A stretch of DNA of 64,000 nucleotides, from assembly GCA_946481275.1 (NCBI GenBank), contig CAMLMV010000011.1:62001-126000 (forward strand), given 5' to 3'. A program made the position numbers and the translations under genes. The stretch comes from an uncultured Massilia sp. (lineage in GTDB: Bacteria > Pseudomonadota > Gammaproteobacteria > Burkholderiales > Burkholderiaceae). Of this stretch, positions 41,958 through 50,524 are shown piece by piece (the stretch's first letter is position 1; every line of letters begins with the position of its first letter). The notes beneath the pieces were generated by a model. It was given only the letters and a program-made list of their open reading frames with translations. It ran no database searches and had not been told where the DNA came from.

Positions 41958-44900
41958 TCAGTCGTTCGCGTGCTGCACGAACACGGCCGCCGTGCGCGCC
42001 GGGATCGCGAACGTGCCGCCGTTGCGCTCGAAGCTCGACGCCTTCACGACGTCGTCGCTGCCGTTCTTCTGGATGCGGTGCAGCTGCAGCTTGCGGCCCT
42101 TCAGTTCCGGGATCGCGATGGTCTTGCCGACCTTGTCGACATTGAACACGACGACGACCGCCTTGTACTGGGCGCCCGGATAGCTCGCGCCGTCGATGCT
42201 CAGCGCGACGACGCCCGGCACCTGGTCCGGCCCCACGTTATGGAACTTCAGGCGGTCGATCACGTCCTGCGCCGTGCGCAGGCGGAACAGCGTGGTGTCC
42301 GCGCGGATCGCGAGGAAGTCCTCGAACGCGTTCTTCGCGGCGAGGATCGCGCGCGTGTCCGGTTTGATCAGCGGGTTGGCAAGGATCGGCGACATCAGCG
42401 GCCAGTTGTCCTGGTTCTGACCCGCCATCGGGAGGCCGACGCCAAAATTGTTGGACGCGTAGCTGTAATCCAGCCTGTTGAACCAGTCGCCCGCGTTGTA
42501 GCTGTCGCGGTCGAGCGATTTCGAGCGCAGGATTTCCTGGCCGGCGTGGAAGAACGGAATGCCCTGCGCCAGCACGTTGATCGCGGCACCGAGGGTCTGC
42601 ACGCGCACGCGGTCGGACAGCGGCGTCGATTGCGGCAGGCGGAACGCGTTGATGTCGAACAGCGTCTGGTTGTCGTGCGCCTCGATGTAGTTAATCGTCT
42701 CGGCCGGATTCGCCGCGAAGCCGGCCTGCTGGCCGAAGTAATCGATCTGCGCGTTCGTGCGGACGTTGCCGAAGCGGTCCGTGAAGCGGTAGTCGCGCAA
42801 CGTCCCGGACAGCGCGACGCGTACGAGGTCCGCGAGGCGCAGCGCATCGTCGCGGGTCTGCGTCGACAGCGCGTTCGGGTCCGTGTACACGCCGTTGATG
42901 AAGCCCTGCTGGCTGATCAGCGCCTGGCCGCCGTCGCAGCAACCGCCGCCGCGCACCGTGTCGCGCATGCGGTCGTTGAACGAGCCGATGCCGGTGCCCG
43001 CCATGTTGGCCTGGCGCGCCTGCACGAAGCGGGCGTCGTTGCCGACGGCGCCGAAGTTCCACGCCTCGCCGTACAGGTAGATGTCGCGGCCCGCGGCCTG
43101 GTTGACGCTGGTCTGCAGGCGCTTGATGAGATCCAGCGGCGACAGGCCCATGATGTCGAAGCGGAAGCTGTCGACCTTGTACTGGCGCGCCCACAGCGAC
43201 ACGGAATCGATGATCAGCTTGCCCATCATGGCGTTTTCCTGCGCGGTGTCGGCGCAGCAGCTGTCGTTCAGGATGTGGCCGTCGTTGGCCAGGCGGTAGT
43301 AATAGGTCGGCACGATGCGGTCGAGCACCGACAGCGGACCTTGTTGCGACTGGCTCGTGTGGTTGTACACGACGTCCATCGTCACGCGCAGGCCGGTCTC
43401 GTGCAGCGCCTGCACCATCGCGCGGAATTCGCGCACGCGCACGGCGCCGTCGTCGGCATCCGTCGCATAGCTGCCTTCCGGCGTATTGTAGTGGACCGGG
43501 TCGTAGCCCCAGTTGAAGCAGTCCGCATCCGCCACCGCGGCGACTGCTGCCTGCTGCGCCGTCGAGTCGACGCCGGCATTCGGGATGGCCGGCGTGACGC
43601 AGCCCTTCTCGTTGACGCTGGCGATGTCGAAGCTCGGCAACAGGTGAATGTGCGTCAGGCCCGCCTTCTGCAGCGATTTCAGGTGACGCATGCCGTTGGC
43701 GTTTTCATCCGTGAAGGCCAGGTACTTGCCGCGGTGGGCGGCCGGTACGGTGGCGTCGGAGGCCGAGAAGTCGCGGATGTGCAGCTCGTACAGCGCAATG
43801 TCGGTGGGCGCGTCGAGCTTCGGGATGCGCTGGTCGTCCCAGCCGGCCGGCTTCAGCTGCGGGCTGTCGAGGTTCGCGACGAAGCTGCGCGCGCTGTTTG
43901 CCGAGAGGCTCAGCGAATATGGATCGGTCACGGTGTTGGTGACGATCTTGTTGTCGGCCCAGCGCGACAGCACCTGTACCGTGTACGTGTAGTAGGCGCG
44001 GTTGGCGAGCGTCGGATCGTTCGAGGTGGTGCTCCACACGCCGCTGGCCGCGTCGCGCGTCATCGGGACCGTCGTGGCGGTCGCCGCGTTCGCGCTCGCG
44101 TACAGGTTCAGCGCGACGGATTTCGCCGTCGGCGCCCACACGCGGAACGTCGCGCGGCCGCTCCGGTCGAACGTCACGCCCAGCTGGGCCTGCGCCGCCC
44201 GTGCCGCGTACAGGTCGTCCAGCAGGCCGGCCGTCTGCAGCGACGTCACCTGCACGAGGTTGCCGCTGGCATCGTACTGGGCGATGGCGAACTGGCCGCT
44301 GACCATCGCCGCCGCCCTGGCCGCGTCGGCGTCGGCCAGGCGCAGGCCCGTGGCGCCGGCCAGGTGCGGGTATTTCTGGCGGAGCGCGTCCGGCAGCGCG
44401 GACACGGTCAGGTCGAACGCGGCTTCCGCGCCGCTGAGACCGACCGGACCGCCTACGCTCGCCGCGAGGCCGCCATTCGCCGCGTAAAACAGCCTGTAGC
44501 GGCCGCCGGTGGGCACGCCTGGCCAAGCCAGCGTCGTGCTCGTGAGCCACTGGGCGTTGGCGAAGGCGAGATTGCCGAAGCTGAGCGCGGGCTGGCTCGT
44601 GTACACGGTGCAATCGCCTTCCAGCATCCAGACCTCCTGGCCCTTCGTCGCGACGTCGGCGTTCAGGTCGGCGTGCTGGTCGGCGCCGCAGTTCTTGGTG
44701 CCGTTGCCGTCGGTGACGAGGAACGAGATCGCGCTCTTGCCGGCCGCCAGCGGGATATCGACATAGCCGCCGAAACCGTCGCTGTTCGTGAACATGAAGC
44801 GGTCGGTGATCCACGCCGAGCTGGGATGCTGCGGGCCATCCCATGAATACACGCCCCACTGGGCCGTGTCGTTCTGGACGCGGTGGAAGTGCATGCGGAT

Positions 44901-45071
44901 GCTGCCTGGCGCGACGGGCGTGGCCGCGGTGGCGGTGGCCGCGAGCATTCGAGTGCCGGACTGGGTGGCCTGCTGGCCCGCATCGCCGGCGCCGCAACCG
45001 GCCAGCAGCAAGCCGGCGCAGGCGGCCGCGACAAGGCCCGACCATGAAGTCAAACTACTTCTGAATATCAT
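41958..45071 (-). CDS. pulA: Pullulanase-type alpha-1,6-glucosidase, lipoprotein
   Basis: Debranching enzyme cleaving alpha-1,6 bonds in pullulan, glycogen or amylopectin (GH13). The product is 1037 residues. Signal peptide with lipobox LLAGC (Cys26); an N-terminal starch-binding-type region (WGVYSWDGP, about 55-160); a CBM48-like domain (ATFRVWAPTAKSVALNLY, about 305-345); and a catalytic barrel with the pullulanase motif FNWGYDP (519-525), nucleophile Asp639 in DSFRFDIMG, acid Glu669 in LYGEAWNFG, and EAHDNQT. The C-terminal beta domain ends FVQHAND. It is expected at the cell surface or periplasm and is monocistronic. Confidence 0.92.
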   Translation of the reverse strand: MIFRSSLTSWSGLVAAACAGLLLAGCGAGDAGQQATQSGTRMLAATATAATPVAPGSIRMHFHRVQNDTAQWGVYSWDGPQHPSSAWITDRFMFTNSDGFGGYVDIPLAAGKSAISFLVTDGNGTKNCGADQHADLNADVATKGQEVWMLEGDCTVYTSQPALSFGNLAFANAQWLTSTTLAWPGVPTGGRYRLFYAANGGLAASVGGPVGLSGAEAAFDLTVSALPDALRQKYPHLAGATGLRLADADAARAAAMVSGQFAIAQYDASGNLVQVTSLQTAGLLDDLYAARAAQAQLGVTFDRSGRATFRVWAPTAKSVALNLYASANAATATTVPMTRDAASGVWSTTSNDPTLANRAYYTYTVQVLSRWADNKIVTNTVTDPYSLSLSANSARSFVANLDSPQLKPAGWDDQRIPKLDAPTDIALYELHIRDFSASDATVPAAHRGKYLAFTDENANGMRHLKSLQKAGLTHIHLLPSFDIASVNEKGCVTPAIPNAGVDSTAQQAAVAAVADADCFNWGYDPVHYNTPEGSYATDADDGAVRVREFRAMVQALHETGLRVTMDVVYNHTSQSQQGPLSVLDRIVPTYYYRLANDGHILNDSCCADTAQENAMMGKLIIDSVSLWARQYKVDSFRFDIMGLSPLDLIKRLQTSVNQAAGRDIYLYGEAWNFGAVGNDARFVQARQANMAGTGIGSFNDRMRDTVRGGGCCDGGQALISQQGFINGVYTDPNALSTQTRDDALRLADLVRVALSGTLRDYRFTDRFGNVRTNAQIDYFGQQAGFAANPAETINYIEAHDNQTLFDINAFRLPQSTPLSDRVRVQTLGAAINVLAQGIPFFHAGQEILRSKSLDRDSYNAGDWFNRLDYSYASNNFGVGLPMAGQNQDNWPLMSPILANPLIKPDTRAILAAKNAFEDFLAIRADTTLFRLRTAQDVIDRLKFHNVGPDQVPGVVALSIDGASYPGAQYKAVVVVFNVDKVGKTIAIPELKGRKLQLHRIQKNGSDDVVKASSFERNGGTFAIPARTAAVFVQHAND

Positions 45072-45205
45072 ATTGTCCCCTCTTCATTCTTATTGTGACC
45101 GACAGGCGTGGCCAGAACGGCAACGCTGGCCGACGATCGTATGTAATATTACTACGTCGTTAGTAAAAATGAAAAAGAACCGCTGGAGTGTGGCACAAAC
45201 CCCAA

Positions 45206-45406
45206 ATTCGGGGTCAGAGCACATTTCTCGCGCGATTCGGGGTCAGAGCACTTTTTGAAGAAAGAAACTGCAGGAATCTTCGGGCAGGCTGCTAGTGTAA
45301 AACGATGACCAACGTACCCAGCCATTGCGATAACGTCGCTTCTTCGCATCTTTTGAAAATGTGCTCTGACCCCGAATTGGCGGGAAAATGTGCTCTGACC
45401 CCGAAT
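45206..45406. repeat. Nested inverted repeat element (REP/REPIN-like), copy 1
   Basis: The 17-mer ATTCGGGGTCAGAGCAC occurs at 45206-45222 and 45235-45251. Its reverse complement occurs at 45361-45377 and 45390-45406. The spacing within each pair is exactly 29 bases, so the element is two nested inverted pairs around about 110 bases of unique sequence. This fills most of the 425-base gap between pulA and pit. A related single pair occurs at 60191-60336. No transposase gene is inside it. Confidence 0.85.
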
Positions 45407-45451
45407 TGGAGTAATTTCCTGGAACCGGTGTCTGATCTGGTTCCGGAAAGT

Positions 45452-45477
45452 AAAAAAGCAGCCCGGAGGCTGCTTTT
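45452..45477 (-). terminator. Terminator of phoU-like/pit operon
   Basis: AAAAGCAGCC and GGCTGCTTTT arms with a 4-base loop; on the minus strand a run of six T follows. It begins 20 bases after the pit stop. A second inverted repeat (GGAACC-N12-GGTTCC) lies just beyond at 45421-45444. Confidence 0.85.
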
Positions 45478-45496
45478 CGATGCGGGCGCGGTGCGC

Positions 45497-46507
45497 TTAC
45501 AGGATGTGGGTCCCGATCCACCACGCGATCGCCGCCATGAAGGCCGACGCGGGGATGGTGAAGATCCAGGCCCACACGATGTTACCGGCGACGCCCCAGC
45601 GCACGGCCGACGCCTTCTGCGCCGAGCCGACGCCGACGATGGCGCCCGTGATGGTGTGCGTCGTCGACACCGGCACGCCGATCGCGCTGGCGAGGAACAG
45701 CGTGATGGCGCCGCCCGATTCCGCGCAGAAGCCGCCGACCGGCTTGAGCTTGGTGATCTTCTGGCCCATCGTGCGGACGATGCGCCAGCCGCCGAACAGC
45801 GTGCCGATCGAAATCGCCGTGTAGCACGAGATGATGACCCACAGCGGGGGCGCCGTGTCGGCGGCGTTCGAGACGCCGGCCACGATCAGCAGCATCCAGA
45901 TGATGCCGATGGTCTTCTGCGCATCGTTGCCGCCGTGACCGAGGCTGTAGGCCGCGGCCGAGACGAGCTGCAGGCGGCGGAACCACGTGTCGACCTTGCG
46001 CGGCGGAGTGCGCACGAAGATCCAGGACACGGCCAGCATCACGATGGAGCCCAGGATGAAGCCCAGCAGCGGCGACAGGATGATCCAGGTGACCGTCTTG
46101 AGCAGGCCGCCGCCGACCAGCGCGCCGGTGCCGCTCTTGGCGACGGCCGCACCCACCAGGCCGCCGATCAGGGCGTGCGAGGACGAGGACGGGATGCCGT
46201 AATACCACGTGATGACGTTCCACACGATGGCGCCGACGAGCGCGCCGAACACGACGTAGTGGTCGACGACGTGCGGGTCGACGGTGCCCTTGCCCACCGT
46301 GGCCGCGACGTGCAGGCCGACGGTGAAGATGGCGACGAAGTTGAACAGGGCCGACATCGCGACCGCCGTCTGCGGACGCAGCACACCGGTCGACACCACC
46401 GTCGCGATCGCGTTGGCGGCGTCGTGGAAGCCGTTCATGAAGTCGAAGACCAGCGCTAAAAAGACGAGCAGGCCCAGCACGTAAATGCTGATATGTAGAG
46501 AGTCCAT
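45497..46507 (-). CDS. pit: Inorganic phosphate transporter, PiT family
   Basis: Low-affinity phosphate/cation symporter of the inner membrane, 336 residues and about 10 hydrophobic segments. The two family repeats are clear: FDFMNGFHDAANAIATVVST near the N-terminus with GIPSSSSHALIGGL, and SLGHGGNDAQKTIG with GVPVSTTHTITGAIVGVG later. The ATG at 46507 matches the family start. It follows the phoU-like gene by 22 bases, the usual DUF47-pit pairing. Confidence 0.93.
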   Translation of the reverse strand: MDSLHISIYVLGLLVFLALVFDFMNGFHDAANAIATVVSTGVLRPQTAVAMSALFNFVAIFTVGLHVAATVGKGTVDPHVVDHYVVFGALVGAIVWNVITWYYGIPSSSSHALIGGLVGAAVAKSGTGALVGGGLLKTVTWIILSPLLGFILGSIVMLAVSWIFVRTPPRKVDTWFRRLQLVSAAAYSLGHGGNDAQKTIGIIWMLLIVAGVSNAADTAPPLWVIISCYTAISIGTLFGGWRIVRTMGQKITKLKPVGGFCAESGGAITLFLASAIGVPVSTTHTITGAIVGVGSAQKASAVRWGVAGNIVWAWIFTIPASAFMAAIAWWIGTHIL

Positions 46508-46529
46508 GTTGTTCTTGTTGTTCCGGTCG

Positions 46530-47156
46530 TTACGCGTTCTCGACGATGATGCCTTCGATGATGTTGGCAACGTCTTCGCAGCGGTCGGTCACGGTCTCGA
46601 GGATTTCGTAGATGGCTTTCATCTTGATCAGGTTGCGCACGTCCGGCTCGTCGCGGAACAGCTTGGACATGGCGGCGCGCATCACGTGGTCGGCGTCCGA
46701 TTCCAGGCGGTCGATCTCTTCGCAGATGGCGACCATCTTCTGGGCGTTGTCCATGTTGTGCAGCATGCCGACGGCCTGCTGGACCTTTTCGCAGCATGCC
46801 AGGCACAGTTCGGCCAGGCGCTTCGCTTCCGGGGTCACGGCGTGCAGGTCGTACAGCGAGATGGTCTGGGCGGCATCCTCCATCATGTCGAGGATGTCGT
46901 CCATGCGGGTGATGAGCTTGTGGATGTCGTCACGGTCGAGCGGCGTGATGAACGTCTTGTGCAGCAGGTCCACGCACTGGTAGGTGATCTTGTCCGCCTG
47001 TTTTTCGATGCTCTCCACGGCGTGCGTGCGGTTTTCCAGGTCGTCGAAGTTGGTCATCAGGCCGACCATCTCTTGTGCACCCTTCACGCACAACGCGGCG
47101 TGCTGGTTGAACAGGTCGAAAAATTTGCCCTCCGTGGGCATCAGGCGTCCAAACAT
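46530..47156 (-). CDS. DUF47 / PhoU-like phosphate transport regulator
   Basis: A 208-residue all-helical protein of the TIGR00153/DUF47 family, recognised from MFGRLMPTEGKFFDLFNQHA, FDDLENRTHAVESIEKQADK and DRCEDVANIIEGIIVENA at the end. Relatives sit beside Pit transporters and are thought to control them. It is the first gene of the two-gene operon. It ends 83 bases from dnaB. Confidence 0.88.
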   Translation of the reverse strand: MFGRLMPTEGKFFDLFNQHAALCVKGAQEMVGLMTNFDDLENRTHAVESIEKQADKITYQCVDLLHKTFITPLDRDDIHKLITRMDDILDMMEDAAQTISLYDLHAVTPEAKRLAELCLACCEKVQQAVGMLHNMDNAQKMVAICEEIDRLESDADHVMRAAMSKLFRDEPDVRNLIKMKAIYEILETVTDRCEDVANIIEGIIVENA

Positions 47157-47239
47157 AGGTTCTCCGTTGGGTAGTTCTCTTGGGACTTCTTTGAAAGTCG
47201 CAGCATCCGTTGGCGCCGCGATTCTTGACTGCTCCCGGC

Positions 47240-48625
47240 TTAGTCGCCCTGATAAATACTCAGGTTGCCGGTGTAATTGCCGAACTTGGTGTACATGCCC
47301 ATCCAGGTCACGCGAATGGCACCGATCGGGCCGTTACGCTGTTTGCCGATAATGATCTCGGCAGTGCCTTTGTCGGGCGAGTCCGGGTTGTAAACTTCGT
47401 CACGATACAGGAAGATGATCACGTCCGCATCCTGTTCGATAGCGCCCGATTCGCGCAGGTCGGACATCACGGGACGCTTGTTGGGGCGTTGTTCCAGCGA
47501 GCGGTTCAGCTGGGACAGCGCGATCACCGGGCAGCCCAGCTCCTTCGCCAGGCCCTTCAGGCTTCGCGAGATCTCCGAGATCTCGGACGCCCGGTTGTCG
47601 CCCGGCTTGGAACCCTGCATCAGCTGCAGGTAGTCGACGATGATCAGGCCCAACTTGCCGCACTGGCGGGCCAGGCGGCGGGCACGGGCACGCATCTCGA
47701 TCGGGTTCAGCGCAGGCGTCTCGTCGATGAAGATCTGCGCATCGTTCATCTTCTGGATCGCGTGCGTCAGGCGCGGCCAGTCTTCGTCCAGCAGCTTGCC
47801 GGTACGCAGGCGGTGCTGGTCGAGCTGGCCGATGGAGCCGAGCATACGCATCGCCAGCTGCACGCCGCCCATCTCCATCGAGAAGATCGCGACCGGCAGG
47901 CCGGCGTCGACGGCCACGCTTTCGCCGATGTTGACGGAGAACGCCGTCTTGCCCATCGACGGACGGCCCGCGACGATCACGAGGTCGCCCGGCTGCAGGC
48001 CGGACGTCATCTTGTCGAGATCGGTGAAGCCCGTCGGGACGCCGGTGATCTCGCCCTGGTTGTCGCGGCTGTACAGCTCGTCGACGCGCTCGACCACCTG
48101 GGTCAGCAGCGGCTGGACGGGCAGCCAGCCCTGGGCGCCGCGGGCACCCTGCTCGGCGATCGCGAAAATGCGCGATTCCGCCTCGTCGAGGATCTGCTTG
48201 ACCTCGGCACCCTGCGGATTGAAGGCCTTGCCGGACACTTCGTCGGCGACGGTGATGAGCTGGCGCAGCACGCCGCGATCGCGGACGATCTCGGCATAAC
48301 GGCGGATGTTGGCGGCGGATGGCGTGTTCTGCGCCATCGCATTCAGGTACTGCAGGCCGCCGACGTCCTCGGCCTTGCCGAGCTGGACGAGCGCCTCGTA
48401 CACGGTGATCACGTCGGCAGGCTTGCCGGCATTGATCAGGCGGACCATCTGTTCGAAGATGATCCGGTGGTCGTAGCGGTAAAAATCGTCCGCATGCATG
48501 AAGTCGGCGATGCGGTCCCACGCCGCATTATCGCGCAGCAGGCCGCCGATGACGGACTGTTCTGCTTCGATGGAATGCGGGGGAATGCGGAGCGACTCGA
48601 TCTGCGGGTCTGCTGGGGTGTTCAT
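47240..48625 (-). CDS. dnaB: Replicative DNA helicase DnaB
   Basis: Hexameric helicase unwinding DNA at the replication fork. The product is 461 residues: an N-terminal domain (IPPHSIEAEQSVIGGLLRDN), a linker, and a RecA-like core with Walker A AGRPSMGKTAFSV, Walker B LIIVDYLQLM, and LSQLNRSLE(QR). The ATG at 48625 is chosen because the ATG nine bases earlier lies inside the TATAAT promoter element. No ribosome-binding site precedes 48625, and the message may be leaderless. It is separated from rplI by a strong terminator. Confidence 0.95.
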   Translation of the reverse strand: MNTPADPQIESLRIPPHSIEAEQSVIGGLLRDNAAWDRIADFMHADDFYRYDHRIIFEQMVRLINAGKPADVITVYEALVQLGKAEDVGGLQYLNAMAQNTPSAANIRRYAEIVRDRGVLRQLITVADEVSGKAFNPQGAEVKQILDEAESRIFAIAEQGARGAQGWLPVQPLLTQVVERVDELYSRDNQGEITGVPTGFTDLDKMTSGLQPGDLVIVAGRPSMGKTAFSVNIGESVAVDAGLPVAIFSMEMGGVQLAMRMLGSIGQLDQHRLRTGKLLDEDWPRLTHAIQKMNDAQIFIDETPALNPIEMRARARRLARQCGKLGLIIVDYLQLMQGSKPGDNRASEISEISRSLKGLAKELGCPVIALSQLNRSLEQRPNKRPVMSDLRESGAIEQDADVIIFLYRDEVYNPDSPDKGTAEIIIGKQRNGPIGAIRVTWMGMYTKFGNYTGNLSIYQGD

Positions 48626-48632
48626 GGCCGGC

Positions 48633-48638
48633 ATTATA
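48633..48638 (-). promoter_or_regulatory. TATAAT -10 element immediately before dnaB
   Basis: A perfect TATAAT on the minus strand ends seven bases before the dnaB ATG at 48625; it is preceded by GGG and has only a poor -35 (TTCAGC at 17 bases). The expected start of transcription is at or next to the A of ATG. Confidence 0.65.
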
Positions 48639-48683
48639 CCCGTTCCCGATCAGGCGCTGAAATCATTGGTGAGTTTCCAAAAG

Positions 48684-48711
48684 CAAAAAAGCCGGGGTGA
48701 CCCCGGCTTTT
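48684..48711 (-). terminator. Terminator of the rpsF-priB-rpsR-rplI operon
   Basis: AAAAGCCGGGG and CCCCGGCTTTTTT arms with a 3-base loop; on the minus strand six T follow. It lies 24 bases after the rplI stop. Confidence 0.9.
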
Positions 48712-48735
48712 CTCATTCTGACAACAGAATGTATC

Positions 48736-49188
48736 TTAGGCGGCTTCGCCCACGACAGCGATGGTGATTTCCACCACGACGTCGGTGTGCAGAGCGACCG
48801 ACACCGGGTGCTCGCCGGTGGTCTTCAGCGGACCGGTCGGCATGCGCACTTGTGCCTTCTCGACGGCGAAACCTTGCTTGGTCAGGGCTTCGGCGATGTC
48901 GAAGTTGGTCACGGAACCGAACAGACGGCCGTCGACGCCGGCTTTCTGAGCGATGGTGACGGTCATGCCGTTCAGCTTCTCGCCCTGGCCTTGAGCGGCA
49001 GCCAGTTTCTCGGCAGCTGCTTTTTCCAGTTCGGCGCGCTTGACTTCGAATTCGGCCACGGCAGCCTGCGTTGCGCGGCGGGCCATTTTTTGCGGGATCA
49101 GGAAGTTACGTGCGTAACCGTCCTTGACCTTGACGACGTCGCCCAGGTTGCCGACGTTGACGACTTTTTCCAGCAGGATAACTTGCAT
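48736..49188 (-). CDS. rplI: 50S ribosomal protein L9
   Basis: A 150-residue protein of the large ribosomal subunit. It has the conserved N-terminal domain [21 protein letters not shown] with [13 protein letters not shown], the long central helix, and the C-terminal domain from about 80 ([14 protein letters not shown]). It is the last gene of the S6-PriB-S18-L9 operon, with GGAG before the ATG. Confidence 0.97.
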   Translation of the reverse strand: MQVILLEKVVNVGNLGDVVKVKDGYARNFLIPQKMARRATQAAVAEFEVKRAELEKAAAEKLAAAQGQGEKLNGMTVTIAQKAGVDGRLFGSVTNFDIAEALTKQGFAVEKAQVRMPTGPLKTTGEHPVSVALHTDVVVEITIAVVGEAA

Positions 49189-49234
49189 TTTATTCTCCAG
49201 TAATCTGACTATGCTTCGATGTCGTAACCGACGA

Positions 49235-49525
49235 TTAAGCGTTGTGCAGGTCGGTGTACGGCAGCAGAGCCAGGTAACGGGCGCGCTTGATGGCGGTGTC
49301 CACTTGACGCTGGTAGTGCGCCTTGGTGCCGGTCAGGCGTGCCGGCATGATCTTGCCGTTTTCCTGGACGAAATCCTTCAGGGTGTCGACGTCTTTGTAG
49401 TCAACCTGTTCCACGCCTGCAGCGGTGAAGCGGCAGAATTTCTTGCGCTTGAACAGCGGGTTCTGCTGTTTGCGCTTCTCTTTGAGCTTAGCTTTGTTTT
49501 TGTCGAACTTTTTACCGAATGCCAT
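49235..49525 (-). CDS. rpsR: 30S ribosomal protein S18
   Basis: A 96-residue small-subunit protein. The core begins [20 protein letters not shown], followed by [19 protein letters not shown] and [18 protein letters not shown]. The extra lysine-rich N-terminus (about 20 residues) is common in Burkholderiales. AGGAG precedes the ATG. It lies between priB and rplI. Confidence 0.97.
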   Translation of the reverse strand: MAFGKKFDKNKAKLKEKRKQQNPLFKRKKFCRFTAAGVEQVDYKDVDTLKDFVQENGKIMPARLTGTKAHYQRQVDTAIKRARYLALLPYTDLHNA

Positions 49526-49569
49526 TTTGAGGCTCCTGTATCTATCTATAAACGTGCCCGCACACTTCG

Positions 49570-49860
49570 TTATGCGGCACTGAAATCAATGATGTGAAAC
49601 ACCAAGCTTTTGCTGTGACGGCTTTTCCTGGCGAGGAATCCCGTGAAGCGGTACATCGCGCCCAACTCGGCGTTGGCAAATCGTCCCGAAATCTCGCCCG
49701 CGGCAACCGCGGGAATTTCGAATTCGACCTGCCTGTCCAGCCTCGCCTCCGTCTGCGTCGATCCGTGTTGCAGGATGCCGCCCACGATGGGGATGCCAGC
49801 CGGGGTGTAGCGCAGGACGTCGCGCTCCAGAATACTTGCGACCAGGGACAGCTCGTTCAC
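49570..49860 (-). CDS. priB: Primosomal replication protein N (PriB)
   Basis: A 96-residue single-stranded DNA-binding OB-fold protein that helps PriA load DnaB at stalled forks. Motifs include [33 protein letters not shown], and the C-terminal [19 protein letters not shown] start; the gene overlaps nothing and sits 27 bases after rpsF, its normal place in this operon. Confidence 0.93.
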   Translation of the reverse strand: MNELSLVASILERDVLRYTPAGIPIVGGILQHGSTQTEARLDRQVEFEIPAVAAGEISGRFANAELGAMYRFTGFLARKSRHSKSLVFHIIDFSAA

Positions 49861-49887
49861 TGACTACTCGGTGCTCCCGCGAGAGAT

Positions 49888-50271
49888 TTAGGCTGCAGCG
49901 GCCGGAGCGGCGGCCTGCTCGGCGCGGTGGCTCTTGGCTGCGTCTTCGCGCTGGACCGACTTCATCATCGGCGACGGTGCGGTTTCAGCTTTCTTCATCT
50001 TCACGGTCAGGTGACGCAGCACGGCATCATTGAATTTGAATGCGGTTTCCAGCTCGACCAGGGTCTCGTTGTCGCACTCGATGTTCAGGCAGATGTAGTG
50101 TGCCTTCGGCAGCTTCTGGATCTGGTAAGCCATTTGACGACGGCCCCAATCTTCGACGCGGTGGATGTTGCCGCCGCGCGAGGTGACCGTGGTCTTGTAG
50201 CGTTCGATCATCGCCGGGACCTGCTCGCTCTGGTCCGGGTGGACGATAAACACGATTTCATAATGACGCAT
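49888..50271 (-). CDS. rpsF: 30S ribosomal protein S6
   Basis: A 127-residue small-subunit protein: [20 protein letters not shown], the S18-contact region, [20 protein letters not shown] and [13 protein letters not shown]. An Ala-rich tail follows. The ATG at 50271 is the family start, with AAGGAG upstream. It is the first gene of the operon and is divergent from lexA. Confidence 0.97.
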   Translation of the reverse strand: MRHYEIVFIVHPDQSEQVPAMIERYKTTVTSRGGNIHRVEDWGRRQMAYQIQKLPKAHYICLNIECDNETLVELETAFKFNDAVLRHLTVKMKKAETAPSPMMKSVQREDAAKSHRAEQAAAPAAAA

Positions 50272-50345
50272 GAAACACTCCTTAAGGACGTTTAAACAAA
50301 TGCCCACCTCGGCGTCAAGACGAGTGTGGGAAGGGAAAGCCCAAC

Positions 50346-50375
50346 ATTATAACAGCAAAACCGTCAAGTGCTCAA
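50346..50375 (-). promoter_or_regulatory. Probable promoter of the rpsF operon
   Basis: On the minus strand TTGAGC (50375-50370) and a perfect TATAAT (50351-50346) are 18 bases apart. The start would be near 50339, about 68 bases before rpsF. Confidence 0.65.
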
Positions 50376-50389
50376 TGGGGCTGTGGACG

Positions 50390-50445
50390 TGCGCTGCATA
50401 CCGCAGCGCAAAAGATTGTGAACGTGCGCTGCGTACCGCAGCGCA
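50390..50445. repeat. Two tandem palindromic units between rpsF and lexA
   Basis: TGCGCTGC-N5-GCAGCGCA occurs at 50390-50410 and 50425-50445, 35 bases apart, each preceded by (A/G)ACG and followed by AAAA. They differ at a single base within the spacer. They could be operators, a REP-like dimer or transcript hairpins; the location between divergent promoters favours a regulatory or insertion origin. Confidence 0.6.
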
Positions 50446-50481
50446 AAAAAACTTCGAAATCCCCTTGCGCGCGGCGCAATA

Positions 50482-50497
50482 CTGTACAAAAATACAG
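50482..50497 (+). promoter_or_regulatory. LexA (SOS) box upstream of lexA
   Basis: CTGTACAAAAATACAG fits CTGT-N8-ACAG exactly and lies 27 bases before the lexA ATG. It indicates autorepression by LexA. It runs directly into TCTGACCCCG, a decamer shared with the dispersed repeat at 45206 and 60191. Confidence 0.9.
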
Positions 50498-50524
50498 TCT
50501 GACCCCGTACCAACGAAGACGAAC

